The notes under the pieces were generated by a model, which was not told the origin of the DNA, did not search any database, and saw only the letters and a list, made by a program, of their open reading frames with translations. A stretch of 9,963 nucleotides of DNA. Source: Clostridiales bacterium (GTDB taxonomy: Bacteria > Bacillota_A > Clostridia > Christensenellales > Aristaeellaceae). The position numbers were made by a program, and so were the translations under genes. Below, piece after piece: positions 1 to 7,034 of this stretch. Location: assembly GCA_012514855.1 (NCBI GenBank), contig JAAYZL010000051.1, positions 1-9,963 of the forward strand, in the 5' to 3' direction. Every line of letters begins with the position of its first letter. Position 1 is the stretch's first letter.

Positions 1-2291
1 AGCATTTCGTCCGACCGCGCCCCCCGGAACCGCCGCGCGGTCAGCGCGCCGAACACGACCGGGAACTCGAGCCCCTTGCTCTTGTGGATCGTCAAAAGCC
101 TGACGACGTCGTCGTTCTCGCCGAGCAACTGCGCGCTGTCGCCGTCGCCGCGCGCGCGCATGTGCTCCGCGTGCGCGAGGAACCGCGAGAGCGACCCGGA
201 CACCTCGAGGTCGAACCGCTCCGCGCGCGTCACGAGCCGGTCGAGGTTCGCCTGCCGCTGCGCGCCGCCGGGCAGCGCCCCGGCGTAGGCGTAGAATCCG
301 CTCTCGTCGATCACCGCGCGCACGAGTTCGCCCAGTGCCAGCGAGCCCGCGCGCAGCCGCCAGTTGTAGTACATCCGAAAGAACGCGCCGAGCTTCACGG
401 CGGTTTCGCCGTCCCCCGATTCGGCGTAGCCGCGCGCGGCGTCGCAGAACGCGGCCTCCGGCGAGGAAAGCCGTATCCGCGAGAGTTCCTCGAGCGAAAG
501 CCCCGCCATCGAGGAGCGCAGCGCGCCGATCAGTTCCGTGTCGCTGCGGAAGTTGTCGATGAGCTTCAGCACGCTCACGACAAAGGCGATCTCCATCGCG
601 TCGAAGTATCCGGAGAGCCCCTCCGCGTAGGCGGGAATCCCCTCCGCGAGCAGTGCCGGCACCATCGCGTTGAACACCGACGCCTTCGCGCGCGTCAGGA
701 TCGCGATGTCGCGGAAGCGCAGGGCCTTGTCCTCGTCCATGAGCTGTCGGACGCGGTTCGCGATGAGAAGCGCCTCGCGCCCGGCGCGGCCGAGCTCCTC
801 GACGTCCTCGTCCAATTCCTCGCGCCTCTCGCCCTCGTCGAGTATGTGGATCTCCGGAACCGGCGCGTTTTCCTTCGCGGGGAGCCCGGGGTTCAGCCTC
901 GCGAGTTCGTCGTAGACGATCTCCGCGTCGCCGCCGAGCATCGCGCGCGAGAACACCGCGTTCACGAGGTCGATCACCGGGTGCGCCGAGCGGAAATTCC
1001 TGGTCAGCGGCAGAAGCTCTCCGCCCTCATGGCGCCGGTAGCGCTGGAAGCGGTCGAGGAACAGCCGGGGCTCCGCGAGCCGGAATCGGTAGATCGACTG
1101 CTTGACGTCGCCGACGACGAACAGGTTGTCCTCCCGGGACACGCGCCCGATCAGCGCCTCCTGCACGTCCGAAATGTCCTGATATTCGTCGACGAACACG
1201 TAGTCGTACTGCTCGCGCACGCCCGCGGCGGTGTTCGGGTCGTTCAGCGCCTTGAGCGCGAGCCGCTCGAGGTCCGAATAGGAAAGCCCGAGCCGCTCCT
1301 CCTTGCCGCGCGCGTGCTTCTCCGCGATCGAGCGGGCGATTTCGATCAGCGCGGGATAGGCGTCGTAGAGCTTCAAAGCGTCCTCGACCGCCTGCCGGAG
1401 CGGGATCGTCGAGAGCTTCGCGCGCTTCAAGACAGTCGCCGCGGCCGTGCGCAGTGTCTGGACCTCCTTGACCGCCGCGGGATCGGTGTCCTTGAGCCTG
1501 CCGACGGGCCTCGCCTGCTTGAACGAGGTCAGCGCCGCCTGCAATTCCTCCGCCGTCCCGAGCGCGCGCAGAGCTTCGAGCGCCCCGAGGTCGGTCCCGA
1601 GCGCGAGCGCGTAGTGGCCCGGACAGCCCGCGTGCAGGAGCGCGAGCCTCGTGTTCAGCATCGCCGCGTCGATCGCGCGCCGGGCCTCCCGCGAGAGCTC
1701 GCCCTTCCAGTCGTCCACCGGCGCCCGCGCGGGATCGCCCGCCCACTTCAGCCACTCCTCCGGGTCGGGCCGCTCGTTCAGAAACGCGTACAGCGCCTCG
1801 GCAAGCTCGCGCACGCGCGCCGGGCCGCGGCCTGTATCCAGCGCCCCGAGCGACCGTCCGCCGCGCGCGTAGACCTCCTCGAGCGCGTCCGTCACCGCCT
1901 CGTCGAGCAAATGCCGGTCCTCCGCGTCGTCGAGTATCCGGAACGCCGGGTCGATCCCCGCCGCCTCGAAGTTCGCGCGCAGGAACTCCGCGCAGAAGCC
2001 GTGCAGCGTCGAGATGGCGGCGCGGTCGAGCTTGAGCATCTGCTCGCGGAACCGCTCGTCTCCCTCGGCCGCGAGCCGCGAGAGCCCGTCGGTGAGCCGC
2101 ATGCGCATCTCGGCCGCGGCGGCGCGCGTGAAGGTCACGACGAGTATCCTGTCGACGTCCGCGCCCTCGCTGAGAAGTTGCAGCACGCGCTCGATCAGGA
2201 CCGCGGTCTTCCCCGAGCCCGCCGCCGCGCTCAAAAGCAGATTCGTGCCGCGCGCCTCCAGCGCCCGCGCCTGTTCTTCGGTAAAGCGCAT
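1..2291 (-). CDS. addA: AddA, helicase-nuclease subunit of AddAB (partial, C-terminus cut by window edge)
   Basis: This is the UvrD/Rep-type (SF1A) helicase subunit of AddAB, the Gram-positive counterpart of RecBCD, which resects double-strand breaks for RecA-dependent repair. About 763 codons are visible, against a usual length near 1,200. Motifs seen in order are Walker A AAAGSGKT (residues 22-29), motif Ia TFTRAAAAEM (53-62), STLHGFC (94-100), Walker B VFVDEYQD (365-372), motif III VVGDVKQSIYRFR (392-404), motif IV LTRNFRS (429-435) and motif V TIHKSKGLEF (734-743). The GDVKQSIYRFR form is characteristic of AddA rather than UvrD or PcrA. Motif VI and the C-terminal RecB-type nuclease domain lie beyond position 1. 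The ATG at 2289-2291 follows a GGGAGGG ribosome binding site, and Walker A starts at a normal distance from it. The upstream neighbour is dacF rather than the usual addB. No frameshift is visible. Confidence 0.95.
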   Translation of the reverse strand, partial: MRFTEEQARALEARGTNLLLSAAAGSGKTAVLIERVLQLLSEGADVDRILVVTFTRAAAAEMRMRLTDGLSRLAAEGDERFREQMLKLDRAAISTLHGFCAEFLRANFEAAGIDPAFRILDDAEDRHLLDEAVTDALEEVYARGGRSLGALDTGRGPARVRELAEALYAFLNERPDPEEWLKWAGDPARAPVDDWKGELSREARRAIDAAMLNTRLALLHAGCPGHYALALGTDLGALEALRALGTAEELQAALTSFKQARPVGRLKDTDPAAVKEVQTLRTAAATVLKRAKLSTIPLRQAVEDALKLYDAYPALIEIARSIAEKHARGKEERLGLSYSDLERLALKALNDPNTAAGVREQYDYVFVDEYQDISDVQEALIGRVSREDNLFVVGDVKQSIYRFRLAEPRLFLDRFQRYRRHEGGELLPLTRNFRSAHPVIDLVNAVFSRAMLGGDAEIVYDELARLNPGLPAKENAPVPEIHILDEGERREELDEDVEELGRAGREALLIANRVRQLMDEDKALRFRDIAILTRAKASVFNAMVPALLAEGIPAYAEGLSGYFDAMEIAFVVSVLKLIDNFRSDTELIGALRSSMAGLSLEELSRIRLSSPEAAFCDAARGYAESGDGETAVKLGAFFRMYYNWRLRAGSLALGELVRAVIDESGFYAYAGALPGGAQRQANLDRLVTRAERFDLEVSGSLSRFLAHAEHMRARGDGDSAQLLGENDDVVRLLTIHKSKGLEFPVVFGALTARRFRGARSDEM

Positions 2292-2318
2292 GGTTTCCCT
2301 CCCGTATATTCTTACAAT

Positions 2319-2347
2319 ATGGTATCACAGAATCCCTCCGGCGACAA
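2319..2347 (-). promoter_or_regulatory. Candidate promoter of addA
   Basis: On the minus strand a TTGTCG -35-like box (2342-2347) is followed after 17 bases by a TACCAT -10-like box (2319-2324). Each matches the consensus at four of six positions. The predicted transcript would start near 2312 and reach the addA ATG after about 20 bases that include the GGGAGGG site. The placement, just past the hairpin after dacF, suggests addA can be transcribed on its own. Prediction from sequence only. Confidence 0.4.
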
Positions 2348-2350
2348 GCA

Positions 2351-2379
2351 TGAAACCGGCGGGGTCGGCGCCGGTTTCA
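2351..2379 (-). terminator. Hairpin downstream of dacF, possible terminator
   Basis: A perfect 11-bp inverted repeat (2351-2361 with 2369-2379, core GAAACCGGCG/CGCCGGTTTC) encloses a 7-base loop. It begins about 46 bases after the dacF stop on the minus strand. The stem is strong, but no run of T follows it on either strand, so it could act as a Rho-independent terminator, a weak attenuator before addA, or an mRNA 3' end stabiliser. Confidence 0.5.
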
Positions 2380-2424
2380 AAGGGATTTTCTCGCCCTACC
2401 TCCCATCGGGCATCTCGGTTCTCT

Positions 2425-3654
2425 CTACATCCCCCAGTTCCCGATGATCCTCTTGAGCGCGTTTCCGAACCCCTTCGAGGCGACCTCCTGCACAGCGATC
2501 ACCGGGATGCGCGCGATCACGCGGCCCTCGACGACGACGTCGACGCTGCCGACGACCTCGCCGTAGCGGATCGGCGCCTCGACGCTCTCCGGCAGGCTCG
2601 GCGCGAGCGAGATGCCGCCCTCGCCGCCCTTCTTGACGAGCAGCGTCAGGTCGCCGTCGAGCGCGAGCGGCACGCCCGCCCTGTCGCCGCCCGTGACCGG
2701 CAGCTCGCCGCGCACCTTCGTGCCGCGCGCGGCGACCGGGTAGAGCCGGTAGTTCGCGAAGCCGTAGTCGAACACCTCCGCCGCCGTGTCAAAGCGCACG
2801 GAGCCCTTCTCCGCGCCGAGCACGACCGCGATCAGCCGCATGTCGCCGCGCTTCGACGTTGCGGTTACGCAGTAACCCGCGTCGTTCGTCGAGCCGGTCT
2901 TGCCGCCGTCGCAGCCGTCGTAGAGCCGGATCAGCTTGTTCGTGTTCGTAAGCTGCGTGATCCGCCCGTCGCCGTGGTCGACCTCGTCCATCCAGATGCC
3001 CGAATATTGGAAGTACATCGGGTGCGTGATCATCTGCATCGTCATGATCGCGACGTCGCGCGCGGTCGTCGTCTGTCCGTCGGCGGGAAGCCCGGTGCAG
3101 TTGACAAACGCCGTGCCGGTCATGTCGAGTTCCTTGGCGCGCTCGTTCATGCGCGCGACGCAAAGCGCCTGCGAGCCGTACAGCGCCTCCGCGACGGCGA
3201 CGGCCGCGTCGTTGGCGCTTCCGACGATCATGCTCTTCAACAGCACCTCGAACGGCTGCACCTCGCCCACGTCCAGGAGCACCTGCGAGCCGCCCATGCC
3301 GGCGGCGGTCTGCGAGATCGTGATTTCGTCGTCGAGCGCGACGCGGCCGCCCTCGATGGCCTCGAGCGCGAGCAGAATCGTCATCACCTTCACGACCGAC
3401 GCGACGGTCCGGGGCGCGTCGGCGTTGTGCTCGAAGATGATCTGCCCGCTCTTGGGCTCCACGAGGATCGCCGAGGCGCACGGGAGCTTCATCGGCGCTG
3501 TCTCAAGAAGCGGCGCGGCGCTCAGCTCCGGCGCGCTGGGCGCGGCGACCTCGGGGGTGGGCGCGGGCGTCGAAAGGTCGATTTCGGTCTGCGCCAAGCC
3601 CGGGAGCGCCGCGAGCAGGGCGAGCAGAAGGCACAGCAAAATGCGCGGCTTCAT
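2425..3654 (-). CDS. dacF: D-alanyl-D-alanine carboxypeptidase, DacF-like (penicillin-binding protein, peptidase family S11)
   Basis: A secreted, membrane-anchored carboxypeptidase of 409 residues that removes the terminal D-alanine from peptidoglycan stem peptides. The three penicillin-binding motifs are intact: S86-V-V-K89 with the catalytic serine, S146-A-N148, and K252-T-G254. Residues 1-21 form a signal peptide (basic start, leucine/alanine-rich core, likely cut after LPGLA). A proline/alanine-rich linker runs to about residue 57. The catalytic domain ends near 300 and is followed by a beta-rich PBP5_C-like domain. Residues about 394-408 form an amphipathic segment (GFGNALKRIIGNWG), the usual membrane anchor in this family. 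The ATG at 3654 was chosen because the GGAGGG site at 3661-3666 lies 6-7 bases upstream and the signal peptide follows directly. An upstream in-frame ATG at 3660 abuts that site. The gene diverges from feoA. The paralogue name (DacF rather than DacA or DacB) is less certain than the function. Confidence 0.93.
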   Translation of the reverse strand: MKPRILLCLLLALLAALPGLAQTEIDLSTPAPTPEVAAPSAPELSAAPLLETAPMKLPCASAILVEPKSGQIIFEHNADAPRTVASVVKVMTILLALEAIEGGRVALDDEITISQTAAGMGGSQVLLDVGEVQPFEVLLKSMIVGSANDAAVAVAEALYGSQALCVARMNERAKELDMTGTAFVNCTGLPADGQTTTARDVAIMTMQMITHPMYFQYSGIWMDEVDHGDGRITQLTNTNKLIRLYDGCDGGKTGSTNDAGYCVTATSKRGDMRLIAVVLGAEKGSVRFDTAAEVFDYGFANYRLYPVAARGTKVRGELPVTGGDRAGVPLALDGDLTLLVKKGGEGGISLAPSLPESVEAPIRYGEVVGSVDVVVEGRVIARIPVIAVQEVASKGFGNALKRIIGNWGM

Positions 3655-3660
3655 AGACAT

Positions 3661-3666
3661 CCCTCC
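3661..3666 (-). promoter_or_regulatory. Ribosome binding site that sets the dacF start
   Basis: GGAGGG on the minus strand directly abuts an ATG at 3658-3660, which is too close to be used. It is 6 bases from the ATG at 3652-3654, so initiation is assigned there. Confidence 0.75.
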
Positions 3667-3668
3667 AT

Positions 3669-3715
3669 AACATGCTGTCCCATCATGTGCGTTGCGGCCG
3701 CAAAACATGCCTGTC
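3669..3715. repeat. Direct repeats flanking a palindrome in the dacF/feoA divergent spacer
   Basis: AACATGCTGTC (3669-3679) and AACATGCCTGTC (3704-3715) form an imperfect direct repeat. Between them is a perfect 12-bp palindrome, TTGCGGCCGCAA (3692-3703). The 129-base spacer between the divergent genes must hold control signals for both, so this could be an operator. It does not resemble a Fur box, and a 12-bp palindrome is expected by chance a few times per 10 kb. Function is inference. Confidence 0.3.
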
Positions 3716-3725
3716 AGCGAACGAT

Positions 3726-3755
3726 TTGCACCCGGCAACCGGCGGGGCATACGAT
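3726..3755 (+). promoter_or_regulatory. Weak candidate promoter of feoAB
   Basis: A TTGCAC box (3726-3731) and a TACGAT box (3750-3755) are separated by 18 bases, about 28 bases ahead of the feoA ATG. Neither hexamer is a strong match. No clear Fur, DtxR or IdeR operator could be recognised around it, although iron control would be expected for this operon. Confidence 0.3.
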
Positions 3756-3783
3756 ATTACAGCGACGAAACGGAGGAATCGGC

Positions 3784-4035
3784 ATGAATCGAACGCTCAA
3801 CGAGCTGCGCCCCGGCGAATCCGCCACGGTGCGCGGCCTTTCTCCGGATGGCAGCCGGAATATCGCGAGGAGACTGATGGACATCGGGCTGACCGGCGGC
3901 GCGCGGGTGAAGTACCTGTTTTCCGCCCCCTCCGGGGAGCCGCGCGCGTACCTGATCCGCGGGGCGGTCATCGCCCTTCGCGCGGAGGACGCCGCGCTCG
4001 TCAGCACGCGAGCGGAATCGGAGGGATCGGTATGA
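3784..4035 (+). CDS. feoA: FeoA, ferrous iron transport accessory protein
   Basis: A small cytoplasmic SH3-like protein of 83 residues that partners FeoB in ferrous iron uptake. The sequence follows the family pattern: LNELRPGESATVRGL near the N-terminus, RRLMDIGLTGGARVKYL (about residues 29-45), a short loop with PSGEPRAYLIRG, and ALRAEDAALV near the C-terminus. Length is typical for a stand-alone FeoA. The ATG at 3784 follows GGAGG with 6 bases between. Its TGA stop shares bases with the feoB ATG (ATGA, 4032-4035), so the two are translationally coupled. No FeoC-like gene is present beside them. Confidence 0.93.
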   Translation: MNRTLNELRPGESATVRGLSPDGSRNIARRLMDIGLTGGARVKYLFSAPSGEPRAYLIRGAVIALRAEDAALVSTRAESEGSV

Positions 4036-6116
4036 GGCCGTTTCAGCGCAGCGCATCCCGCGACGCGGAACCGAGGGCGAACGAGCTGGTCGTCGCCCTC
4101 GCGGGAAACCCGAATGTCGGAAAGAGCACGGTGTTCAACAACCTGACGAACCTCCGGCAGCACACCGGGAACTGGCCCGGAAAGACGGTCGGGAGCGCCT
4201 GGGGGCGATGCGAATTCGACGGGCAGAGTTACTTACTGGTCGACACGCCCGGCGCGTACTCGCTGATCGCGCACTCGGCGGAGGAGGAGGCCGCGCGCGA
4301 CGCGATACTCTTCGGCGGCGCGGACGCGGTGGCGGTGGTCTGCGACGCGACGTGCCTCGAGCGCAACCTGAACCTCGTGCTGCAGGTTCTCGAGGTGACC
4401 GAGCGCGTCGTCGTCTGCGTAAACCTGCTCGACGAGGCCAGAAAGCACCGCGTCGAGGTCGATCTAAAGGCGCTCGAGGAGGCGCTCGGCGTGCCCGTGG
4501 TGGGTTCGACGGCGCGCAGCGGCAAGGGCACTCGGGAGCTGCTTCGGCGCGCGAAGGAGGCCGCCGAGGGCTCTACGGCGCACGTTCCGACGCGCTATCC
4601 GGACGACATCGAGCGCGCCGCCGAGCCGCTGCAGAGGGCGCTCGTGGCGCTCGGCATCACGGTGAACGCGCGCTTCGCGGCACTCAGGCTGCTCGAGGGC
4701 GACCGGTCGATGGCGTCCCGGCTCGCGGGCGTGCTCGGCTTCCCGGTCGGCGAGCTGCCGGCGGTCCGCGAGCTTCTGCCGCCGACGGACGGCGAGCGCG
4801 TGCGCGAGGAGATCGTGAACGCGATCTACCGGAGGGCCGAGGAGATCGCCCGGAAATGCGTGCGCGCGGGCGGGGACGATTCGCGGCAGACGCGCTGGGA
4901 CCGATTGCTGACCAGCCGCCTGACCGGCGTCCCGGTGATGCTGCTTTTGCTCGCGGTCGTGTTTTACGTAACCATCGTCGGGGCGAACGTGCCTTCGGCG
5001 GCGCTCGGCGAGCTATTCCGGCGCGCGGAAACGTGGCTGACCGGCGCGCTCGCGGCCGCCGGGGCGCCTGTTTGGCTCAACGGCATGCTCTCCGAGGGCG
5101 TGTTCCGCGTGTTCGGCTGGGTGATCTCGGTGATGCTGCCGCCGATGGCGATCTTCTTCCCGCTGTTCACGCTGCTCGAGGACCTCGGGTACCTGCCGCG
5201 CGTCGCGTTCAACCTCGACCGGCAGTTCAAGCGCTGCCACGCGTGCGGAAAGCAGTGCCTGACGATGTGCCTCGGCTTCGGCTGCAACGCGGCGGGCGTC
5301 GTCGGCTGCCGCATCATCGACAGCCCGCGCGAGCGGCTGATCGCGATTCTGACGAACGCCTTCGTGCCCTGCAACGGCCGCTTCCCGATGCTGATCGCGC
5401 TGATCGCGGTGTTCTTGGCGGAGCTCGGGCTCGTGTCCGGCGGCGCGTTTCTCTCCGCGGCGCTGCTGTCCCTCTTGATCGTGCTCGGCATCCTCATGAC
5501 GTTCGGCGTCTCGCGGCTTCTCTCCGCGACGCTGCTTCGGGGCGTGCCCTCGTCGTTTACGCTGGAGCTTCCGCCGTTTCGGAAGCCGCAGATCGGGCAG
5601 GTGATCGTCCGCTCGGTGTTCGACCGGACGCTCTACGTGCTCGGCCGCGCGGCGGCGGTCGCGGCCCCGGCGGGCGCGCTGATCTGGCTGCTCGCGAACA
5701 TCGCGACGCCGGGCGGCACGCTGCTCAGCCGACTCGTCGGCGCGCTCGACCCGTTCGCGCGCATGCTCGGGCTCGACGGCGCGATCCTCGCGGCGTTCGC
5801 GCTCGGCTTTCCCGCGAACGAGATCGTGCTGCCGCTGGCGATCATGGCGTACCTCTCGACGGGCTCGCTCGCGGAGACGGGCAGCTTCTCGTCGCTGCGC
5901 GCGCTGTTGCTCGACAACGGCTGGACGTGGCTGACGGCGCTCAACACGATGCTGTTTTCGCTGATGCACTGGCCGTGCTCGACGACGGTCCTGACGATCG
6001 CCCGCGAGACGCGCAGCGCGAAGTGGACGCTGATCTCGGTCGCGGTGCCGACCGTCTGCGGGATGGCCGTTTGCGCGCTCACGGCGGCGCTCGCAATAGT
6101 GCTCGGACTTGCGTAG
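4032..6116 (+). CDS. feoB: FeoB, ferrous iron transporter with N-terminal GTPase domain
   Basis: The membrane permease that imports ferrous iron, 694 residues. The N-terminal G domain shows G1 GNPNVGKST (25-33), a G2 threonine in HTGNWPGKTV (T52), G3 DTPG (71-74), G4 NLLD (131-134) and a G5-like STARSGKG (159-166). A helical insert (about 185-285) follows, then the transmembrane region from about 298 to the end with two Gate repeats. The first gate reads LGFGCNAAGVVGCR (414-427) and ends in PCNGRFP (446-452). The second lies around GFPANEIVLP (592-601) and HWPCSTT (646-652). The cysteines at 402, 405, 409, 413, 418, 426 and 447 are crowded around the first gate; the CNAAGVVG...CNGRFP form is one I recall from clostridial FeoB proteins. 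The start at 4032 overlaps the feoA stop and follows GGAGGG; about 20 residues precede the usual start of the G domain. All G motifs are intact. Confidence 0.96.
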   Translation: MRPFQRSASRDAEPRANELVVALAGNPNVGKSTVFNNLTNLRQHTGNWPGKTVGSAWGRCEFDGQSYLLVDTPGAYSLIAHSAEEEAARDAILFGGADAVAVVCDATCLERNLNLVLQVLEVTERVVVCVNLLDEARKHRVEVDLKALEEALGVPVVGSTARSGKGTRELLRRAKEAAEGSTAHVPTRYPDDIERAAEPLQRALVALGITVNARFAALRLLEGDRSMASRLAGVLGFPVGELPAVRELLPPTDGERVREEIVNAIYRRAEEIARKCVRAGGDDSRQTRWDRLLTSRLTGVPVMLLLLAVVFYVTIVGANVPSAALGELFRRAETWLTGALAAAGAPVWLNGMLSEGVFRVFGWVISVMLPPMAIFFPLFTLLEDLGYLPRVAFNLDRQFKRCHACGKQCLTMCLGFGCNAAGVVGCRIIDSPRERLIAILTNAFVPCNGRFPMLIALIAVFLAELGLVSGGAFLSAALLSLLIVLGILMTFGVSRLLSATLLRGVPSSFTLELPPFRKPQIGQVIVRSVFDRTLYVLGRAAAVAAPAGALIWLLANIATPGGTLLSRLVGALDPFARMLGLDGAILAAFALGFPANEIVLPLAIMAYLSTGSLAETGSFSSLRALLLDNGWTWLTALNTMLFSLMHWPCSTTVLTIARETRSAKWTLISVAVPTVCGMAVCALTAALAIVLGLA

Positions 6117-6151
6117 CCGCGGCGAAATTTCCGGAACAGGCGCATACCCGG

Positions 6152-6180
6152 TTGCAATTCCCGAAACTTTCGTATAAAAT
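6152..6180 (+). promoter_or_regulatory. Candidate promoter of the mgtC-family gene
   Basis: TTGCAA (6152-6157) is separated by 17 bases from TAAAAT (6175-6180), matching consensus at four and five of six positions. It lies in the 93-base gap after feoB. No convincing terminator was seen between the feoB stop and this site, so read-through from feoAB is also possible. The leader would be only about 25 bases, too short for a magnesium riboswitch. Confidence 0.55.
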
Positions 6181-6192
6181 CCTCTTAAGAGG
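6181..6192. repeat. Perfect palindrome at the predicted mgtC transcription start
   Basis: CCTCTTAAGAGG is a perfect 12-bp palindrome immediately after the -10 box, overlapping the expected start of transcription and ending three bases before the AAGGAGG site. The position fits a repressor operator. In RNA the CCTC half could also pair with GAGG of the ribosome binding site. Palindromes of this length also occur by chance, so function is inference. Confidence 0.35.
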
Positions 6193-6194
6193 AA

Positions 6195-6201
6195 AAGGAG
6201 G
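6195..6201 (+). promoter_or_regulatory. Ribosome binding site that sets a TTG start for mgtC
   Basis: AAGGAGG is 8 bases from the TTG at 6210-6212 but only 2 bases from an earlier in-frame TTG at 6204-6206. The spacing favours the second TTG. No ATG or GTG is available near this site in this frame. Confidence 0.7.
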
Positions 6202-6209
6202 TTTTGGGC

Positions 6210-6884
6210 TTGGATTGGCAGACGACGCTTCTTCGGATCGGCATCGCGATCGCCGTCAGCACGATCATCGGCGTCGAGCGGGAGTACAAGGGCCGCCCCG
6301 CCGGGATGCGCACGCACGTGCTCGTGTGCCTCGGCGCGTGCATCGTCGCGCTGATGGAGGTCTCGTTCATGGCGGAGCTCTCGGAGGTCTCCGACGGCCG
6401 CGTCTCCTACAGCTTCGGCCGGGTGACCGCGCAGGTCATCACCGGCGTCGGCTTTCTGGGCGCGGGCACGATCTTCACCGCGCGCAAGAAGATCACGGGG
6501 CTGACGACCGCGGCTTCACTGTGGAACGCCGCGTGCATCGGGCTCGCGATCGGCTACGGCTACTACCTGATCGCGCTGGTCGGCGGCGTGTTCGTGCTGG
6601 GCGTGCTGATGGTCATGCAGCGCATCGTCCGCGTGAACACGATGAAGAAGCTCGAGATCAAGTTCATCCACCGGGTCGAGACGATCAACTTCATCAACGC
6701 CTACTTTGAGTCGCTGGGCATTCAGATACTCGACGTCGATTTCCACGTCGAAAACCGCGACAACGGCAACCTCTACACGAACATCTACACGCTGAAGCTC
6801 CCCGAAAAGACGTACTACACGGACATCGTCAACCACCTGTCCGAGCACACGAACGTGCAGAGCATACGCACGACGAATACATAG
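6210..6884 (+). CDS. mgtC: MgtC/SapB family membrane protein
   Basis: An integral membrane protein of 224 residues from the MgtC/SapB family, linked in other bacteria to magnesium limitation, acid stress and control of F-type ATP synthase; the role in Bacillota is largely unknown. Family signatures are VEREYKGRPAGMRTHVLVCLGA (residues 22-43, quoted in two parts: VEREYKGRPAG and MRTHVLVCLGA), GVGFLGAGTIF (79-89) and TGLTTAASLWNAACIGLAIG (97-116). The hydrophobic N-terminal domain reaches about residue 140 with roughly four to five membrane segments. The remaining residues to 224 form a soluble ACT-like domain, as in longer family members. The start is the TTG at 6210, set by the AAGGAGG spacing. 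It follows feoB with its own likely promoter and ends before a strong terminator. It may share metal-ion physiology with feoAB, but that is inference from position. Confidence 0.88.
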   Translation: MDWQTTLLRIGIAIAVSTIIGVEREYKGRPAGMRTHVLVCLGACIVALMEVSFMAELSEVSDGRVSYSFGRVTAQVITGVGFLGAGTIFTARKKITGLTTAASLWNAACIGLAIGYGYYLIALVGGVFVLGVLMVMQRIVRVNTMKKLEIKFIHRVETINFINAYFESLGIQILDVDFHVENRDNGNLYTNIYTLKLPEKTYYTDIVNHLSEHTNVQSIRTTNT

Positions 6885-6899
6885 CCCTTCCAAAACATG

Positions 6900-6935
6900 A
6901 AAAGGGGAAGCCCTCAGCATGGGACTTCCCCTTTT
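6900..6935. terminator. Strong bidirectional Rho-independent terminator
   Basis: A long stem pairs AAAAGGGGAAG plus CCC (6900-6913) with GGG, a single bulged A, and CTTCCCCTTTT (6921-6935) around a 7-base loop. T tracts are present on both strands (TTTT at 6932-6935 and the complement of AAAA at 6900-6903). It lies 15 bases after the mgtC stop and about 100 bases past the stop of the convergent DUF47 gene, so it can serve both. Confidence 0.9.
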
Positions 6936-6955
6936 CTCTCCCGGGATTCGGTCGT

Positions 6956-7034
6956 ATATAATACCAAGGAAGAATATTAATTACTCCAAAGACCCGGCGC
7001 GACGAGGAATTAATATTTTGGATTGGTATAATAT
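6956..7034. repeat. AT-rich imperfect inverted repeat between convergent genes (MITE-like or large hairpin)
   Basis: ATACCAA (6961-6967) pairs with TTGGTAT (7023-7029), AATATTAATT (6973-6982) with AATTAATATT (7008-7017), and CTC (6984-6986) with GAG (7004-7006). The outer ATAT-type ends also pair with one mismatch. About 26 of 33 arm positions match. The arms are strongly AT-rich, unlike the GC-rich surroundings; the centre (6988-7003) is GC-rich. The right end overlaps the first base of the DUF47 stop codon. Each arm contains an outward-facing extended -10-like box (TGGTATAAT at 7024-7032 on the plus strand, TGGTATTAT on the minus strand). No transposase or obvious target-site duplication is visible. 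Confidence 0.55.

Noticed and set aside
1027..2328. Minus-strand frame of 433 codons overlapping addA
   Set aside because: It is out of frame with the helicase motifs and gives an arginine/glycine-rich product typical of a shifted frame in GC-rich DNA.
84..2447. Very long plus-strand open frame of 787 codons opposite addA
   Set aside because: Its product is rich in R, A, E, V and H without any domain, and it is the mirror of the GC-biased third codon positions of addA, whose helicase motifs are all on the other strand.
6117..6209. Magnesium riboswitch (M-box) upstream of mgtC
   Set aside because: The gap is only 93 bases and the predicted leader about 25 bases, far too short for that structure.
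5013..6317. Minus-strand frame of 434 codons opposite feoB
   Set aside because: It is antisense to FeoB gate and membrane segments, with a charged low-complexity product and no family resemblance.
4208..6709. Plus-strand frame of 833 codons spanning feoB and mgtC
   Set aside because: It is a shifted frame across two real genes, with a low-complexity arginine/alanine product and no ribosome binding site.
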